35,184 nt of DNA from Nostocales cyanobacterium LEGE 12452 (lineage in GTDB: Bacteria > Cyanobacteriota > Cyanobacteriia > Cyanobacteriales > Nostocaceae). A program made the translations under genes and the position numbers. The notes under the pieces were generated by a model. That model was not told where the DNA came from and searched no databases. It was given only the letters and a program-made list of their open reading frames with translations. The stretch covers positions 1-35,184 of the forward strand of contig JADEXV010000060.1 in the NCBI GenBank assembly GCA_015206945.1, read 5' to 3'. How positions within the stretch are numbered: the first letter of the stretch is position 1; every line of letters begins with the position of its first letter. Below, piece by piece: positions 26,607 through 35,130 of the stretch.

Positions 26607-27989
26607 TTGGCAGATGTAATTTATCAAGCACAGCCACCCTTAGAATTTATTCCTCCAGCGTTTAACCCCTTATTTCTACGATTTGTCCATCTGTTGCTAC
26701 CCAGTTGGATAAACTGGCAAACACCTATTACCCAAATTGAAGCAGACAACGTAGAGGTTCTGGTGGATCTCTATCGCCAGTTTCAGGAGGGTAAGATCCG
26801 TTTTATGCTGGCATTTCGCCATCCAAAAACAGACGATCCGTTTTGTTTGACCTACTTACTGTCTCAACTCGTGCCAAAGATAGCACGATCGCAAGGTACA
26901 GCACTACAACATCCCATTCACGCTCATTTTATCTACGATCGCGGCATTCCTCTATGGGCAGGTTCCTACGTCGGCTGGATTGCTTCGCGTTTAGGTGGTA
27001 CTCCGATTCAGCGAGGTAAAGCTGACTGGACGGGGTTACGTTCGGCGCGTGACTTGTTCGCCAATGGGAAGTTTCCGATGGCTGCTGCGCCAGAGGGTGC
27101 AACCAATGGTTTATCAGAGAATATTAGCCCTCTAGAACCTGGTATTGCCCAATTAGGCTTTTGGTGTGCTGAAGATTTGCACAAAGCTGGACGCGACCAA
27201 CAGGTTCTAATTGTACCAGTTGGGATTAAATATAGTTACGTTGATGCTCCTTGGGATGCGATCGCTAATCTTTTAAGTGAAATGGAAGCGGCTAGTGGTT
27301 TACCTGTGAATGCACCAGAACAAGCTTCTATAGAGTCGCTTTATCCCCGGTTATTAACCTTGGCAGAACATTTACTTTCGTTAATGGAAAAATTTTACAC
27401 ACGTTTTTATCATTTAAAGCTAGCAGATGTCAAAACAGGAGTAGGAGAAATTGAAGATAGAAATGAAGCGTTAGCAGTTCGTTTGCAAGCCTTATTGAAT
27501 GCGGCGCTACTAATATCAGAACAGCATTTTGATTTGCAGTCCAAAGGTACTTTGAGCGACCGATGTCGACGGGTAGAACAAGCTGGGTGGAATTATATAT
27601 TTAGAGAAGATTTTAAGGATGTAAAAGGAATATCTGCTGTAGAGAAAGCTTTAGGCGATCGCGTTGCTGAAGAAGCGAATGCGCGGATGTGGCACATGCG
27701 GTTAGTAGAAAGTTTTGTGGCAGTTTCTGGTAATTATATTCGTGAAAATCCTACAGCAGAAAGGTTTGCTGAGACAACTTTAATTTTATGGCAAATGATT
27801 GCTAAAATTAAAGGCGATAAAGGTTTACAGCGTCCGCAATTGGGTAAGCAAAAAGTAAAAATTACTGTGGGTGAACCAATATCTATTTCTGAGCATTACC
27901 CAGCGTATAAGGAAAATCGTTTGGCTGCTAAACAAGCGGTTGCTGATGTGACAAATGATTTACAACACGCATTGGAAGGATTGATTTGA
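26607..27989 (+). CDS. PlsC-like 1-acyl-glycerol-3-phosphate acyltransferase family protein
   Basis: The protein belongs to the lysophosphatidate acyltransferase superfamily, whose members transfer acyl groups to glycerolipid precursors. The HX4D motif is at His72-Asp77 (FRHPKTDD) and the PEG motif at about 162-164 (AAPEGATNG). GGTPIQRGK at 130-138 is the third conserved block. It has 460 residues, about twice the core domain; the C-terminal half (about 230-430) is helical and of unknown role. The start is TTG 26607, supported by AGGAG about ten bases upstream; no in-frame ATG is nearby. Substrate cannot be deduced. Confidence 0.85.
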   Translation: MADVIYQAQPPLEFIPPAFNPLFLRFVHLLLPSWINWQTPITQIEADNVEVLVDLYRQFQEGKIRFMLAFRHPKTDDPFCLTYLLSQLVPKIARSQGTALQHPIHAHFIYDRGIPLWAGSYVGWIASRLGGTPIQRGKADWTGLRSARDLFANGKFPMAAAPEGATNGLSENISPLEPGIAQLGFWCAEDLHKAGRDQQVLIVPVGIKYSYVDAPWDAIANLLSEMEAASGLPVNAPEQASIESLYPRLLTLAEHLLSLMEKFYTRFYHLKLADVKTGVGEIEDRNEALAVRLQALLNAALLISEQHFDLQSKGTLSDRCRRVEQAGWNYIFREDFKDVKGISAVEKALGDRVAEEANARMWHMRLVESFVAVSGNYIRENPTAERFAETTLILWQMIAKIKGDKGLQRPQLGKQKVKITVGEPISISEHYPAYKENRLAAKQAVADVTNDLQHALEGLI

Positions 27990-28088
27990 AAAACATGGAA
28001 CTTATATGCTCATTATCTTATATTATTTGGTAGTTGCTTTAGAATCTTTGGATATGCAAGATTCCTACTAAAAGGTCGTAAAACTTAA

Positions 28089-28658
28089 TTGACTACCATT
28101 GGTTCCTATCAGGTAAAAGTCCGAATTCAATCGACGCTTGAGGAAATAGCTTTTCTTTCCCCAGCTAGAGAAAACGATATGCCCAACGATTGGTTCTGTA
28201 ACTGGTTAAACTTATGGAAAAATACTAGTTTTGAGTGCCAAAACATAGTCAAACTCGTTTATGAGGGAAAAGTTTGGGGATTAGTGCAATATGGTCTTTA
28301 TCCCTATCCTGGATATCCCTATTTTCTAGAAATAGAACATATAGAAGCCCATCCTACAAGTCGAGGAGATGTTGCTGAACGGTTAATTGAACCAATCGGC
28401 AAATGGTTAATCTGGTATGCAACCAAGGTGGGTCTAGAATTTTGTCAAACACAAGCAGATGAGCCGCTAATTATTCTGGAAGCTATAGATACAGCTGTGT
28501 CATACTATAGAGATAAAGTGCAGATGGAATATCTTGGATTCGCACGTAGCACTCCTAGAGAAGATTTATATGGCTTCAGATTTTCACGAACAGCAGCAGC
28601 AAAATTCTGTCAGCTACACGAAAGTCAATGGGGAGAAGCAAAGCTATATGAGCAGTGA
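28089..28658 (+). CDS. Hypothetical protein with GNAT-like features
   Basis: I do not recognise a specific family. Strand-like VKLVYEGKVWGLVQYGLY, a central LEIEHIEAHPTSRGDVAERLIEPIGKWLIWYA resembling GNAT motif A (Arg-Gly before a helix), and AVSYYRDKVQMEYLGF resembling the GNAT C-terminal segment suggest an acetyltransferase-like fold. The start is TTG 28089 with no strong ribosome site; ATG 28179 (MPNDWFCN) is an alternative that would keep the fold's core. The next ORF begins inside its last codons. It opens a local AT-rich group of uncharacterised genes. Confidence 0.6.
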   Translation: MTTIGSYQVKVRIQSTLEEIAFLSPARENDMPNDWFCNWLNLWKNTSFECQNIVKLVYEGKVWGLVQYGLYPYPGYPYFLEIEHIEAHPTSRGDVAERLIEPIGKWLIWYATKVGLEFCQTQADEPLIILEAIDTAVSYYRDKVQMEYLGFARSTPREDLYGFRFSRTAAAKFCQLHESQWGEAKLYEQ

Positions 28659-28914
28659 TGAAATAAGAGTAGGATCGAGTGAGATAATGACTCACGCCCA
28701 ACGGCAAGCTTTTCTAAAAACATCTCCTTTAGGAAAACTATTTGGTGTTGCACATTTACTCCCTGAAGTCGAAGAAACGACAAACATAGAGTTTGCTCAG
28801 GGAACTAATGCAAAAGTAAAGATTATATTATCGGTTCGTGAAAAAATATTTCTACAAAATGTTCTGAGAATTTCTCACTCTTCTTTCTGGAAATTTTACT
28901 GGGCCTTGGTTTAG
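28648..28914 (+). CDS. Small hypothetical protein overlapping the GNAT-like gene
   Basis: An 88-residue frame from ATG 28648 overlaps the previous stop codon by 11 bases, as in translationally coupled pairs. The product is mixed polar and hydrophobic (RQAFLKTSPLGKLFGVAHLLPEVEE), with no recognised domain and a basic-aromatic C-terminus (SSFWKFYWALV). The frame stays open upstream to 28534, inside the neighbour, so other starts (ATG 28570, ATG 28690) are possible. It could be real or a chance frame. Confidence 0.35.
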   Translation: MSSDEIRVGSSEIMTHAQRQAFLKTSPLGKLFGVAHLLPEVEETTNIEFAQGTNAKVKIILSVREKIFLQNVLRISHSSFWKFYWALV

Positions 28915-28952
28915 TCTCTCAAAGATAATTTAACTTAATAGACCTTGGTATA

Positions 28953-30059
28953 TCATCCTGGAAATACCTTAGATAAATCCAGAACTAAATCAGGAAAATA
29001 TGGCAGACTAACTGATTCATTTTGCAGGAAAATTAACTTGCGGCGATAACCATATTTACCTTGTAAATCTTTATAAGGTTTGCTATAAGATTCTAGATAG
29101 TTATCTACTAAATTAAATATCCAATAGTCGGAAATACGAGCTTCTGCATAAACAGATAATTTTACATCAATTACTTTCTGCATTGATTCAATAATTTTTG
29201 GGCGTTGTGCAAACTTATGAGAAACCTGCAAAAATATACCTAAATATGGATAATCAGTTAAATTACTTGGATTTAAACCGAAGTATCCAACACCACAACA
29301 AAAGTCCCATTTTAAGGGAGAAAGGTGAGTGTAGATAATATATCTCTCGTCCCATTTCCATTGAGTCCTACTTGCTGCACCGTTGATAACACCTCCAAAA
29401 GCTAGCTTGAATTCGCGTTGTACTTCTTCACTGAGAGTTGATTCCATGAGATTGAGAGTTTTGTTATAATTCACCATTGTTAATAAGTCAACTGATGAAA
29501 ATTGATTTGTGTGAGACATTCCATTCTTCCTCATGAAAATTAAAATTTCTTGGGTTAAGATATCAGTCGTATGTTGTTGTAAGCAGGCATAAAATTGATG
29601 CCACCTCAATTGATAAAAAATAACTTTTGGCTCTAAATTAAATGCTGGAGTTTTGATTTCTTCTTTTGGATCATAATTACAGGTGATATAAATTAAAATT
29701 CGATGTCTAATATTTGGTAACTTACTTAAAATGTCAGCATATTTTTCTAATTGTCTCCATCCTTCGGTAGATCCAATTTTTGATTCAATAAATATTACAT
29801 CTGTAGTTAAACCAGTTGACAGTTCAACCACAATATCAAGTCTACTATCCTCAGTATGGTTTGCCAGTGCTTGATGTTCTTGTTGAGTTGAAATCTTAAT
29901 GCTGGAATAATTATCATCACTAATGATTGAGTGATGTTTGAGCCAACTGAGTAAAATATCATTATTTAGGGACAAAAAATAAGCAATAATCTCAGTAAAA
30001 AAATCTTCAAGCGGCTTATTTCCTGAATGTAGATTGAGTAAATTGCTAAACAAAGACAT
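28953..30059 (-). CDS. PD-(D/E)XK nuclease-superfamily protein
   Basis: The first 120 residues carry a plausible PD-(D/E)XK site: Glu18 in PLEDFFTEIIAYFL, Asp75 in DSRLDIVVEL, Glu92 and Lys94 in VIFIESKIG, followed by QLEKYADIL as the usual helix. The layout resembles the uncharacterised PDDEXK_4-type family. The C-terminal 200 residues (WKWDERYIIYTHLSPLKWDFCCGVGYFG, YWIFNLVDNYLESYSKPY) match nothing I know and may bind target or partner. No methyltransferase or helicase is adjacent. The gene is AT-rich compared with housekeeping neighbours, so acquisition is possible. Function is unknown; defence is only a guess. Confidence 0.75.
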   Translation of the reverse strand: MSLFSNLLNLHSGNKPLEDFFTEIIAYFLSLNNDILLSWLKHHSIISDDNYSSIKISTQQEHQALANHTEDSRLDIVVELSTGLTTDVIFIESKIGSTEGWRQLEKYADILSKLPNIRHRILIYITCNYDPKEEIKTPAFNLEPKVIFYQLRWHQFYACLQQHTTDILTQEILIFMRKNGMSHTNQFSSVDLLTMVNYNKTLNLMESTLSEEVQREFKLAFGGVINGAASRTQWKWDERYIIYTHLSPLKWDFCCGVGYFGLNPSNLTDYPYLGIFLQVSHKFAQRPKIIESMQKVIDVKLSVYAEARISDYWIFNLVDNYLESYSKPYKDLQGKYGYRRKLIFLQNESVSLPYFPDLVLDLSKVFPG

Positions 30060-30237
30060 TGATTTTTAGCTATTTAAGATATTTGCGGAAAATTTATACA
30101 CAATAACGAGGGTTGTATTCCAGCTTGAACAAGGCTACTGAAAATTTTTATAAGTTATCTTTGTATTCGATATTACTAACGTTGCAGCAGTTATAACTTA
30201 GCCGATAGCACTTTGACAAGGGTGCTATACTATACCA

Positions 30238-30267
30238 ACAAAAAATAGGGATAAATTTTTACCCCTA
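30238..30267 (-). terminator. Terminator after the [2Fe-2S] protein gene
   Basis: On the minus strand, TAGGGGTAAA pairs with TTTATCCCTA (one mismatch, two-base loop; 30246-30267). A run TTTTTTG follows. It lies 41 bases past the stop codon of the upstream gene and fits a Rho-independent terminator that ends the nif accessory transcript. Confidence 0.5.
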
Positions 30268-30307
30268 CAAATTTATGTATTATTTTAAGAATAGCTAGAG
30301 AAGTTTA

Positions 30308-30853
30308 TTACTCTGAAGTTAAGTGACTTTCTAGCAAAGTTGCGATCGCTTCAGGATGAATATTCTTGTATTTCTTTTTACCAAGCTGTAAAACACAGTT
30401 GGGAGCGCTGCCACAGCATTTTTGGCAACTTGTATGTTCAATGGTAACTTTGTCTAATAAACCGCGATCGCACAAAGTTTTTTCTAATTCTGATAATAAT
30501 CCTTTACCACCACGCTTGAGGCAACCACCTTTTTGACATACCATAATCCTCGCTTTGGTTTGAGGTGGTAACTCTTGCTTTGGACACGCATCAATTGGTG
30601 TCACTCGATAGGCTTTAATTTTAATTTTACTTGTGCGCGAGTCTATCTCACTATGGCCACAAACGCGAATTTTCTGGCCAGGAACTAAGGATGAACTTAG
30701 TAAACGGCGTAACTCTTTAGGCAGTTTAATTTCCACATCTCCAGATGGAACTGCCAATTGCAAGTATTTATATTTTCCTGGTTCACCACCAACAAAACCT
30801 AGTAACTGTCCCTCAAGGTTCAATTCTGATAACGTCAAATACTTGTTACCCAT
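30308..30853 (-). CDS. Thioredoxin-like [2Fe-2S] ferredoxin-domain protein
   Basis: The N-terminal half (about 10-85) is beta-rich and OB-like (EGQLLGFVGGEPGKYKYLQLAVPSGDVEIKLP). The C-terminal half (about 102-178) resembles thioredoxin-fold [2Fe-2S] proteins: VCQKGGCLKRGG near 105-110 and HTSCQKCCGSAPNC near 140-151 provide the cluster cysteines, and KYKNIHPEAIATLLESHL ends the fold. Related proteins are widespread in cyanobacteria without a defined partner. It lies 102 bases downstream of nifT on the same strand, so an electron-transfer or maturation role with nitrogenase is conceivable but inferred. Confidence 0.82.
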   Translation of the reverse strand: MGNKYLTLSELNLEGQLLGFVGGEPGKYKYLQLAVPSGDVEIKLPKELRRLLSSSLVPGQKIRVCGHSEIDSRTSKIKIKAYRVTPIDACPKQELPPQTKARIMVCQKGGCLKRGGKGLLSELEKTLCDRGLLDKVTIEHTSCQKCCGSAPNCVLQLGKKKYKNIHPEAIATLLESHLTSE

Positions 30854-30906
30854 GATTGATAAAAATTTAGGAGTGGGGAGTTAAAAGCGAAGAGTTAGGA
30901 GTGAGG

Positions 30907-30951
30907 AGTTAGGAGTTAAAATTTATAACTCATAACTCTTAACTCCTAACT
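30907..30951. repeat. 13-bp perfect inverted repeat in the nifT-[2Fe-2S] spacer
   Basis: Arms AGTTAGGAGTTAA (30907-30919) and TTAACTCCTAACT (30939-30951) form a strong stem with a 19-base loop within a region of GGAGTTA-type repeats. No T-run follows on the minus strand, so it may attenuate or protect the transcript rather than end it. Confidence 0.6.
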
Positions 30952-30955
30952 GTTT

Positions 30956-31159
30956 TTAAGCTAGGCGTTTAGCTTCTACTGTTTGAGGTAAATTTGCTGT
31001 GTCTGGCAAATCACGAAATTCTAATTCCCAACCATTTGCTAGGGTGAGAATTTTGCCATCATTTCCATCGGTTTGTTTGACGACTTCTTCTTCCAGGTCT
31101 TTTTTAGCAACGTAAACTACTAAAGTGCCGGCATCATTCATCCGTAGCATTACTTTCAT
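30956..31159 (-). CDS. nifT: Nitrogen-fixation protein NifT
   Basis: NifT (FixU) is a small protein conserved in nif clusters; its exact role in nitrogenase maturation is undefined. The 67 residues [27 protein letters not shown]... with WELEFRDLPDT match the family. I set the start at ATG 31159, with GAGGAG six bases upstream, not the upstream frame MRSL. It overlaps the end of nifZ by 26 bases, so translation is probably coupled. Confidence 0.93.
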   Translation of the reverse strand: MKVMLRMNDAGTLVVYVAKKDLEEEVVKQTDGNDGKILTLANGWELEFRDLPDTANLPQTVEAKRLA

Positions 31160-31421
31160 GAGACTCCTCAACCGATTCTAGTTCTTTTTTCTTGCAGCCG
31201 ACGACAAACCCTGTTTCTAAGAAATGCACAGCATATATATAGGAAGTCTGCAAATATGTGCCTATACTCGCTATGTAACCGATATCTCCCTTGTTAACTA
31301 AAACTTGGCCGACTTCCTTACCGGGAAAGGTACCATCGTTTTTTAGCAGTTTACGAACTCTGACTTTTTCACCGATTTCAAAAGCGGGTGGCAAGTTTAG
31401 TTCTAATTCATCGCGTTGCAT
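31134..31421 (-). CDS. nifZ: Nitrogen-fixation protein NifZ
   Basis: NifZ helps mature the P-cluster of the MoFe protein. The 95 residues contain the family core: [68 protein letters not shown]. It overlaps the nifV stop region by 14 bases and nifT by 26, with AGAGGT about eight bases before its ATG. The nifV-nifZ-nifT order marks an operon known from Nostoc. Confidence 0.94.
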   Translation of the reverse strand: MQRDELELNLPPAFEIGEKVRVRKLLKNDGTFPGKEVGQVLVNKGDIGYIASIGTYLQTSYIYAVHFLETGFVVGCKKKELESVEESHESNATDE

Positions 31422-32541
31422 GAGAGTACCTCTGTTCTCTGACCAAATTCAACAATTCTTCTGTCGTCAAACTGCGTTTTTTCTGTACCGATTGATGGCG
31501 CACTGCATCTAAAACAGATTGGGTTTCTTGGGGGTTCAAGAAAATTCCATGCTGTTCTAGCAAGTTAGCAACTAAATGCCGTCCAGAATGTTTACCTACT
31601 ACTAAACGCCGTTCCCAACCGACTTCTTCAGGTGCAAATGGTTCGTAGGTAATGGGATTTTGCAATACTCCGTGAGCATGGATGCCAGATTCGTGAGCAA
31701 AAGTGTTTTCGCCAACGATCGCTTTCCAGGGTGGTACATCGGCTCCTGATGCGGCTGCAACTAGTTGAGACAATTCCAGCAAACTGGGTGTGTCAATGCC
31801 CAAATCAACGCCGTAGATGCGTTTGATCGCCATGACAACTTCTTCTAATGCTGCATTTCCTGCCCGTTCACCCAATCCGTTGACTGTGGTATTCACTGAT
31901 GATGCTCCGGCTTTGATACCCGCAAGGGCATTGGCAGTTGCCAGACCAAAATCATTATGCGTGTGGATTTCTAAGGGAATCGTCAACGCGGAAACAAGCC
32001 TTTGAACTTTGGTGTAGGTGGTGAAGGGGTCGAGAACTCCCACGGTGTCGCAGAAGCGGAAACGGGATGCACCCCATTCTTGGGCATAAAGTGCTACATC
32101 TAAAAGGAAGTTTTCATCAGCCCTGGAAGAATCTTCGCCGCCGACTGCTACCCAAAGACCTTGATCCAGGGCGAAGTGGATTGAGTCTTTGAGTTTTTGC
32201 AAACTTACTCGCCACTGACCATGAAATTTAGTGGCAATTTGGATACCAGAGACGGGAATGGCAATATGCACCCGATTCAAACCGCAGGCGATGGAAGCCT
32301 TGATATCTGAGATGACAGCGCGGTTCCAGCCCAAGAGTTTTGCTTGTAAACCCAAGTCTGAAATTGCGGCGATCGCACGCGTTTCTTCGTCACCCATTGC
32401 CGGTATACCCACTTCTAATTCCGGTATACCAATAGCATCGAGAAACTTCGCGATCGCTACTTTTTCTTTTAGGGTAAAAGCAACACCTGCTGCTTGTTCG
32501 CCATCACGTAATGTAGTGTCATTAATTATGATTTGATTCAT
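31408..32541 (-). CDS. nifV: Homocitrate synthase NifV
   Basis: NifV condenses acetyl-CoA with 2-oxoglutarate to homocitrate, the organic ligand of the FeMo-cofactor. The TIM-barrel signatures are [17 protein letters not shown] at the N-terminus, the metal-binding THTHND-type [18 protein letters not shown], and [21 protein letters not shown]. The ending [14 protein letters not shown] is typical. The 377 residues are normal for NifV and shorter than LeuA, which carries a regulatory domain. The start ATG 32541 has GAGAGGG about nine bases upstream. nifZ overlaps its 3' end. Confidence 0.95.
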   Translation of the reverse strand: MNQIIINDTTLRDGEQAAGVAFTLKEKVAIAKFLDAIGIPELEVGIPAMGDEETRAIAAISDLGLQAKLLGWNRAVISDIKASIACGLNRVHIAIPVSGIQIATKFHGQWRVSLQKLKDSIHFALDQGLWVAVGGEDSSRADENFLLDVALYAQEWGASRFRFCDTVGVLDPFTTYTKVQRLVSALTIPLEIHTHNDFGLATANALAGIKAGASSVNTTVNGLGERAGNAALEEVVMAIKRIYGVDLGIDTPSLLELSQLVAAASGADVPPWKAIVGENTFAHESGIHAHGVLQNPITYEPFAPEEVGWERRLVVGKHSGRHLVANLLEQHGIFLNPQETQSVLDAVRHQSVQKKRSLTTEELLNLVREQRYSHATR

Positions 32542-32912
32542 TGCAAATATCCCTCTCTTGGAAGTATTCTTAATATCCTTTCTCTCTACAACCCCTAGTG
32601 ATGGTAAATGCTAAAAATATGACAATTCATAATGCAGGATACATGATCCTTTATTATTGTCCGATTATCAGCATCACATCTGTATGGCAGGGAACTAAAT
32701 CAATGTATAATTTACTAATCGTTTTTACCGATGTCAGTTGAAATATCTTCGAGTAGCAATGAACTAATATAACTATTAGCAAATCCCGAACAAAGTAATA
32801 CACAAAAGCCAGCAATTAAGGATGTAATCATCTTCGTAACCTCATCTTTTCTAGTGTATATGGGTGTAAGTGAGGCAGGTAATGGTATTCAGAACTACAG
32901 AATTTCAATTAA
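32542..32912. other. 371-base spacer upstream of nifV
   Basis: The spacer between the DUF2949 gene and nifV contains the 38-codon ORF at 32715-32831 (listed separately) and about 170 bases directly upstream of nifV that should hold its promoter. I find no exact GTAN8TAC site there. Confidence 0.5.
32715..32831 (-). CDS. Possible 38-residue membrane or exported small protein
   Basis: ATG 32831 opens a 38-codon frame ending in TAG. GAGG stands eight bases before the start, a better ribosome site than most genes here have. The product begins with a hydrophobic stretch (MITSLIAGFCVLLCSGFA) with two cysteines and ends in polar SSLLLEDISTDIGKND. It could be a single-span membrane microprotein. It lies in the nif accessory block on the same strand. 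No homolog is known to me. Confidence 0.45.
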   Translation of the reverse strand: MITSLIAGFCVLLCSGFANSYISSLLLEDISTDIGKND

Positions 32913-33110
32913 CTAACTTTGGTCTGCGAGCCAATCAAATATCTTTCCTAGCTGTTCTAAATCAACGAAACCATACTGCCAGAGGAGCATTGGGAGCGGG
33001 CCATTTTCTAATTCACGGTGTCGCAGAGCTACAGCAATATCAGCATTTGAAAGTTCAAGTTCATTGTGCAAAAAATTGAGTAGTTTTATATCTCTGTTCC
33101 GAGTCGCCAT
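32913..33110 (-). CDS. DUF2949-family small protein
   Basis: This conserved cyanobacterial small protein of 65 residues has unknown function. MATRNRDIKLLNFLHNELELSNADIAVALRHRELENGPLPMLLWQYGFVDLEQLGKIFDWLADQ fits the DUF2949 pattern, with two helical halves and LPMLLWQYGLV-like core. I chose ATG 33110; the longer frame (33167) adds a lysine-rich AT segment. It lies between nifV and the Asr1405-like gene, as I recall for Asr1406 of Nostoc PCC 7120. Confidence 0.85.
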   Translation of the reverse strand: MATRNRDIKLLNFLHNELELSNADIAVALRHRELENGPLPMLLWQYGFVDLEQLGKIFDWLADQS

Positions 33111-33415
33111 AATTGATTGAACTTTCAATTTCTTAATTTGGGAAAAGTTAAAAATTAGAAATTCCAATTTATATTTAGGAATTTCGCCTTTTTAATTGTT
33201 GCTATATGTCAGAGGAACTTCAGATTAAGTAGACCCAACAAAATCTAAACCCCGTCTAATCCATCTCAGTCTGCAACAAATTCTGCTAGCGGACAGTAGC
33301 TTCAAACTCTAAACCTATTTGAGCTTTGTGCATCTATGGACAAAAAGGATGAAGTCCAGTACTTGCGTCATGAATTCAAGATTAATCGTGCCTACATTAG
33401 GTCTTTTTGAAATAA

Positions 33416-33646
33416 TCATGACTCATCACTGTAATGCCAGCAACGCTCTAGCCATTCTAATAATTCGTGACGAGAAGCAAGAAGTTGCATAACTGTACTA
33501 CGAATTAGAATTGCTTCCAGCAAATTGTTCACTTGCACTCGTAAAGAACCATCGGGGGGACAAGAGCAATTAATTTTTAACTCTTGCAAACGGTGATAGA
33601 TTCGCCAGCGATCGCTCAAAGGAATCTGCAAAACGTGATTTGTCAT
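33416..33646 (-). CDS. Asr1405/Asl0597-family small protein
   Basis: This 76-residue protein belongs to a cyanobacterial family named after Asr1405 of Nostoc PCC 7120. Recognisable parts are IPLSDRWRIYHRLQELKINCSCPPDGSLRVQVNNLLEAILIRSTVMQL and LLEWLERCW. It is mostly helical, with Cys-x-Cys at about 27-29. Function is unknown; its place between the serine acetyltransferase and nifV is conserved. The ATG and first codons (MTN) are read from a TTTGTCA heptamer repeat. Confidence 0.82.
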   Translation of the reverse strand: MTNHVLQIPLSDRWRIYHRLQELKINCSCPPDGSLRVQVNNLLEAILIRSTVMQLLASRHELLEWLERCWHYSDES

Positions 33647-33710
33647 TTGTCATTTGTCCTTTGTCATTTGTCAGTTGTCCTCTGTCCTTTGCAAGTGACT
33701 AATGACTCTT
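33641..33710. repeat. Heptamer STRR (TTTGTCA/TTTGTCC)
   Basis: Heptamer units TTTGTCA, TTTGTCC, TTTGTCA, TTTGTCA and degenerate copies fill the 52-base spacer between the acetyltransferase stop and the Asr1405-like start, and extend into that gene's first codons. Confidence 0.8.
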
Positions 33711-34439
33711 AACGCCTAAAGTTTGCAGTTGTTTTTCGAGTTGTTCGATGCGCGAGAGCAAAGAACGAATCACGGTTGCTTCCACATCGGGTAGCTTTCC
33801 ATGTTCTAAAGGAGAAAGGCTGGCGTTTTCGTTGCGAGAAATAATTCGACCGGGGATTCCCACAACAGTGCGATCGCTGGGGACATTCTGCAAGACAACG
33901 GAACCTGCGCCAATACGGACGCGATCGCCAATTTGCAGATTACCTAAAACTTTCGCACCCGCCCCAATCACTGCATTTTTGCCGACTGTGGGATGACGCT
34001 TACCAGTTTCTTTACCAGTTCCGCCAAGGGTGACGCCCTGATAAATCAGTGTATAGTCGCCGACGATCGCAGTTTCGCCAATGACTACTCCCATTCCGTG
34101 GTCGATAAACACGCCCTCACCAATCTCTGCACCTGGGTGAATTTCAATACCTGTCAAAAATCGCCCTAAGTGAGAAATTAAGCGGGGGATAAAACCGACT
34201 CCTCGACAATGTAACCAGTGAGCAAGACGATGCAAACATAGCGCGTGCAATCCAGGGTAGCAAAACACCACTTCTAGCCAATTACGTGCTGCGGGATCGC
34301 GCTCAAAAATAATGCGAAAATCACTCAATAATGGCTCAAAAAAAACGCCAGAGAGTAAATTTTTCAGCATGGATGTACGGGCAGAATCCTGCGTTTTGGT
34401 ACTTGGGGTATCGCTAATACTGTCTAAAGACTGTTGCAT
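33699..34439 (-). CDS. cysE: Serine O-acetyltransferase (CysE/NifP)
   Basis: CysE acetylates serine for cysteine synthesis; the nif-linked form (NifP) boosts cysteine for Fe-S cluster assembly. After a variable N-terminus, the helical domain ([41 protein letters not shown]) leads to a left-handed beta-helix of hexapeptides ([66 protein letters not shown]). The C-terminal [20 protein letters not shown] is a probable coiled coil. Internal start MLKNLLSG (34370) is an alternative. Placement at the head of the nif accessory block favours NifP. Confidence 0.93.
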   Translation of the reverse strand: MQQSLDSISDTPSTKTQDSARTSMLKNLLSGVFFEPLLSDFRIIFERDPAARNWLEVVFCYPGLHALCLHRLAHWLHCRGVGFIPRLISHLGRFLTGIEIHPGAEIGEGVFIDHGMGVVIGETAIVGDYTLIYQGVTLGGTGKETGKRHPTVGKNAVIGAGAKVLGNLQIGDRVRIGAGSVVLQNVPSDRTVVGIPGRIISRNENASLSPLEHGKLPDVEATVIRSLLSRIEQLEKQLQTLGVKSH

Positions 34440-34607
34440 CGGTAATGTCTATCTGGTAAAAGAGTCATCTGCTATTTTTATGCTTATATCAGGTGACTTC
34501 CAACTCGATACAAAACTCAATGCTGATTGGATTTATTGGATTGATTGAAGTTGTACTCAAACGCCGAAACCCCGACTCCAGATAAACTTAAAATTTGTCT
34601 TGGGGTA

Positions 34608-34648
34608 GGGGCACTAGTATTTAATGATGGGGGTACTAGTATTTTTGG
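34608..34648. promoter_or_regulatory. Direct repeat ACTAGTATTT with 22-bp period
   Basis: ACTAGTATTT occurs at 34613-34622 and 34635-34644, each preceded by a G-run. The repeats start 174 bases upstream of the cysE/nifP ATG. The two-turn spacing suggests a tandem protein-binding site or a dispersed repeat. Confidence 0.3.
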
Positions 34649-34794
34649 GGCAGGGGTTAAGAATTTCTGTTCACGCTACAAGGAACTTTACCCGTAAGCA
34701 TTTGCTAAGATTTTATCAAGATATTTTGCAATATATTAAGCTGTACTCAGATGCACTCAAATATGAATTTGGTAAGGCTATAAATCTATTTTCT

Positions 34795-34808
34795 GTATAT
34801 CCTATTAC
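34795..34808. promoter_or_regulatory. Possible NtcA-type site GTATATCCTATTAC
   Basis: It matches GTAN8TAC, the binding palindrome of the nitrogen regulator NtcA, 356 bases before cysE/nifP. No TAN3T box at the usual 20-24 base spacing follows on either strand, and such a six-base match is expected by chance several times per 35 kb. Confidence 0.2.
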
Positions 34809-35042
34809 TATTAGTATCTTATTATTTGGATAGGCGAAAGACAGGTTTCTTTATTTTCTTTTAGGATTTGCTGTCTGTATGTATGTATACGTTTCAAAAT
34901 ATAGTTATCGCTCATCGCGACTGTTTTCTTATTATATAGATGTGTGGGGATAGCGATCGCAAAATCTTAGAACAGCAGAATAGGTAAATGTTCTCATAGC
35001 AATTAGACTTCTTGCATGAATTAATGAGCTTTCACCCTAAAT

Positions 35043-35130
35043 CCCTCTCCCAAGCTTGGGAGAGGGACTTTGAATTTGTCTCCCCTTCTGCCAAAATTGG
35101 GAGAAGGAGTTGGAGGATGTAGCTTGCTTC
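35043..35130. repeat. Dispersed palindromic repeat element
   Basis: A perfect 24-base palindrome (35043-35066) has half-site CCCTCTCCCAAG and a HindIII site in its centre. An imperfect stem follows (CTTCTGCCAA / TTGGGAGAAG, about 35087-35108). The next segment, CTTCCCGTAGGGTGCG, also resembles common cyanobacterial intergenic repeats. It looks like a mobile or repeated non-coding element. Confidence 0.7.

Noticed and set aside
34624..34833. 69-codon plus-strand ORF in the right-hand gene-poor region
   Set aside because: No ribosome site, no recognisable domain, AT-rich composition, and the start overlaps the G-run repeat. A chance frame is more likely.
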